Shown one piece after another: positions 62,431-64,000 of a stretch of DNA of 64,000 nucleotides; position 1 is the first letter of the stretch; every line of letters starts with the position of its first letter. Source of the DNA: Lycium barbarum (lineage: Eukaryota > Streptophyta > Magnoliopsida > Solanales > Solanaceae). The DNA is taken from the NCBI RefSeq assembly GCF_019175385.1, contig NC_083344.1:56916782-56980781 (forward strand). The letters run 5' to 3'. The notes under the pieces were generated by a model, which did no database searches, was not told where the DNA came from, and was given only the letters and a program-made list of their open reading frames with translations. The translations under genes were made by a program, and so were the position numbers.

Positions 62431-64000
62431 TCACAACATCCCATAATAACAATGCCTCACAGGGCCACAACATAATAGCAATAGAGTTTGGCCACACACG
62501 ACCCAAATGCATAAAAAGGGAAACATACATACCTTATTATCTTGATGCCTCATCTTGGATCTCTTCCGGGGGCTGAAATAAGTGTGGGCTGAAATATGCC
62601 TCATCATACTTTCTTCCGCTTCCCATGTCATTTCTTATCGGTTATTGTTTCTCCACAAAACCTTTACTGAGGCCACTTTTTTGTTTCTAAGCCTCCATAC
62701 TTGCCTATCTAATATGGCAACGGGTACCTCTTCATAAGTCAACTTTTCTGTCACTTGAACATCATTTACTGACACGATCCTAGTAGGATCTCCAACACAT
62801 TTACGAAGCATCGAAACATGGAAAACAGGGTGAACTGACTCCAAGCCAGGAGGAATATCTAATTCATAAGCCACATTGCCTACCTTGCGCACAATCTCAT
62901 AAGGCCCAATGTACCAGGGACTAAGCTTCCCATTTTTGCTAAATCTCATTACACCCTTCATTGGTGACACTTTTAAGAACACCCAATCTTTAACTTGGAA
63001 CTCTAAGTCCCTTCGACGATTATCCGCATAGGACTTTTGACGACTTTGGGTTACTAATAACCGACCTTGTATGAGCTTAACTTTCTCTATGGCCTGTTGG
63101 ACCAAGTCTGGCCCTGTTAATTTAGTCTCTCCTACTTCAAACCACCCAATTGGGGATCTACACTTCCGCCCATAAAAAGCCTCATACGGTGCTATCTGGA
63201 TGCTAGAATGATAACTATTGTTATAAGCAAATTCAATGAGTGGTAAGTGATCATCCCAATTACCTCCAAAATCTATCATACATGCCCGTAACATATCCTC
63301 AAGGGTCTGAATGGTACATTCAGCTTGTCCATCAGTCTGTGGGTCAAATGCCGTGCTAAGGCTCACTTGAGTCCCCAAACCCTCTTTGAAGGACTTCCAA
63401 AAATTAGCTGTAAACTGAGTTCCTCTATCAAAGATAATAAATACTGGAACACCATGAAGTCGCACTATCTCTTTAACGTAAAGCTTTGCATAATCTTCTG
63501 CCACATATGTAGTTCTGACTAGTAAGAAATGAGCTGACTTCGTGAGTCTATCCACAATCACCCATATAGAATCATACTTACGTCGAGAACGGGGTAAGCC
63601 TGTAATGAAGTCCATGTTAATTACTTCCCACTTCCAAGTTGAAATTTCTATAGCTTGCAACAATCCGCCCAGCTTTTGGTGCTTGATTTTCACTTGTTGA
63701 CAGTTGGGACATTGAGCTACAAATTCCGCTATATCTTTCTTCATCCCATTACACCAATATATAGATTTAAGATCATGGTACATTTTTGTTGCTCCGGGGC
63801 GGAAAGAATAACGGGAACAATGGGCTTCTCTCAATATTTGGTGGCGTAATCCTGCCACATTAGGAACACATAATTTGCCTCGGCATCGGAGAACTCCGTC
63901 TCCTGCAAACTAAAATGATGATGAATCCTTCGGAGGGAGTGTATCTCTGTAATGCATTAGCATGGGACCTTCGTATTGTCGCTCTTTCACTTCCACTACT
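62431..64000 (-). pseudogene. pol: E3 integrase and chromodomain-like tail, partial
   Basis: Minus-strand integrase that continues past the right edge toward RNase H. The catalytic Asp residues (NMDFITG, IIFDRGTQF) and Glu (GQAECTIQ) are all present. In the zinc finger, the first His is Arg (FRPGATKMYHDL). YIGPYEIVRKVG and ILDRQVWRLRNK follow. Breaks: a stop near 63912 before the zinc finger, a stop near 62632 inside the chromodomain-like tail, and a frameshift after MTWEAEES. It is moderately old, clearly less decayed than E1. Confidence 0.9.

Overview
The window is plant nuclear DNA made almost entirely of nested Ty3/gypsy retrotransposons. No host gene, tRNA gene or CRISPR array was found. 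The coding remains are gag, aspartic protease, reverse transcriptase (RT), RNase H (RH), a DD35E integrase (INT), and a C-terminal GPY/F plus chromodomain-like tail. That order, with long TG...CA LTRs of 2.4-3.2 kb and a tRNA-Met primer site (TGGTATCAGAGC), points to chromoviruses, most likely the Tekay/Del lineage. The LTR ends (TGTCACGACCC and its complement) and ACGGNCCGT palindromes resemble Solanaceae repeats. The family assignment is from memory.

Layout. 1-687 is a plus-strand gag cut by an insertion. 688-35387 is a minus-strand tandem array of one family (A): LTR1, body 1, LTR2, body 2, LTR3. LTR2 and LTR3 carry the same solo LTR (family C) at the same site with the same TTACA duplication; LTR1 has the empty site. 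Body 1 holds a plus-strand family-A block (2723-8755) flanked by GCTAG. Its RNase H is split between opposite strands with a 15-bp overlap, which fits an inversion better than two independent deletions. Body 2 is nearly complete but has four premature stops. Its gag is interrupted by a gag-only element (20537-29196, TSD TCAAA) that has no pol but carries a 95-bp 5S rRNA-like module.

35388-36862 is an inverted fragment of a family-D LTR. 36863-42407 is a degenerate plus-strand pol with its 3' LTR. 42408-54591 is an older, heavily mutated plus-strand element (E1) whose gag is the target of the previous one. Its pol holds a mosaic solo LTR (45181-48080, TSD CTAGC) and its 3' LTR holds a family-F solo LTR (51836-54266). 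54592-57442 is older non-coding LTR-like sequence. 57443-64000 is the 3' LTR and integrase of a minus-strand element (E3) that leaves the window; its LTR contains another family-F solo LTR (59327-61726).

Across these families three non-coding structures persist while the proteins decay. They are a set of stem-loops in the LTR with compensatory changes between families, a 20-bp palindrome (AACATTCGAGGACGAATGTT) just upstream of the polypurine tract, and clusters of ACGGNCCGT palindromes upstream of TATA-like boxes. These, the 5S-like module and the array history are the most interesting contents. No element here appears autonomous.
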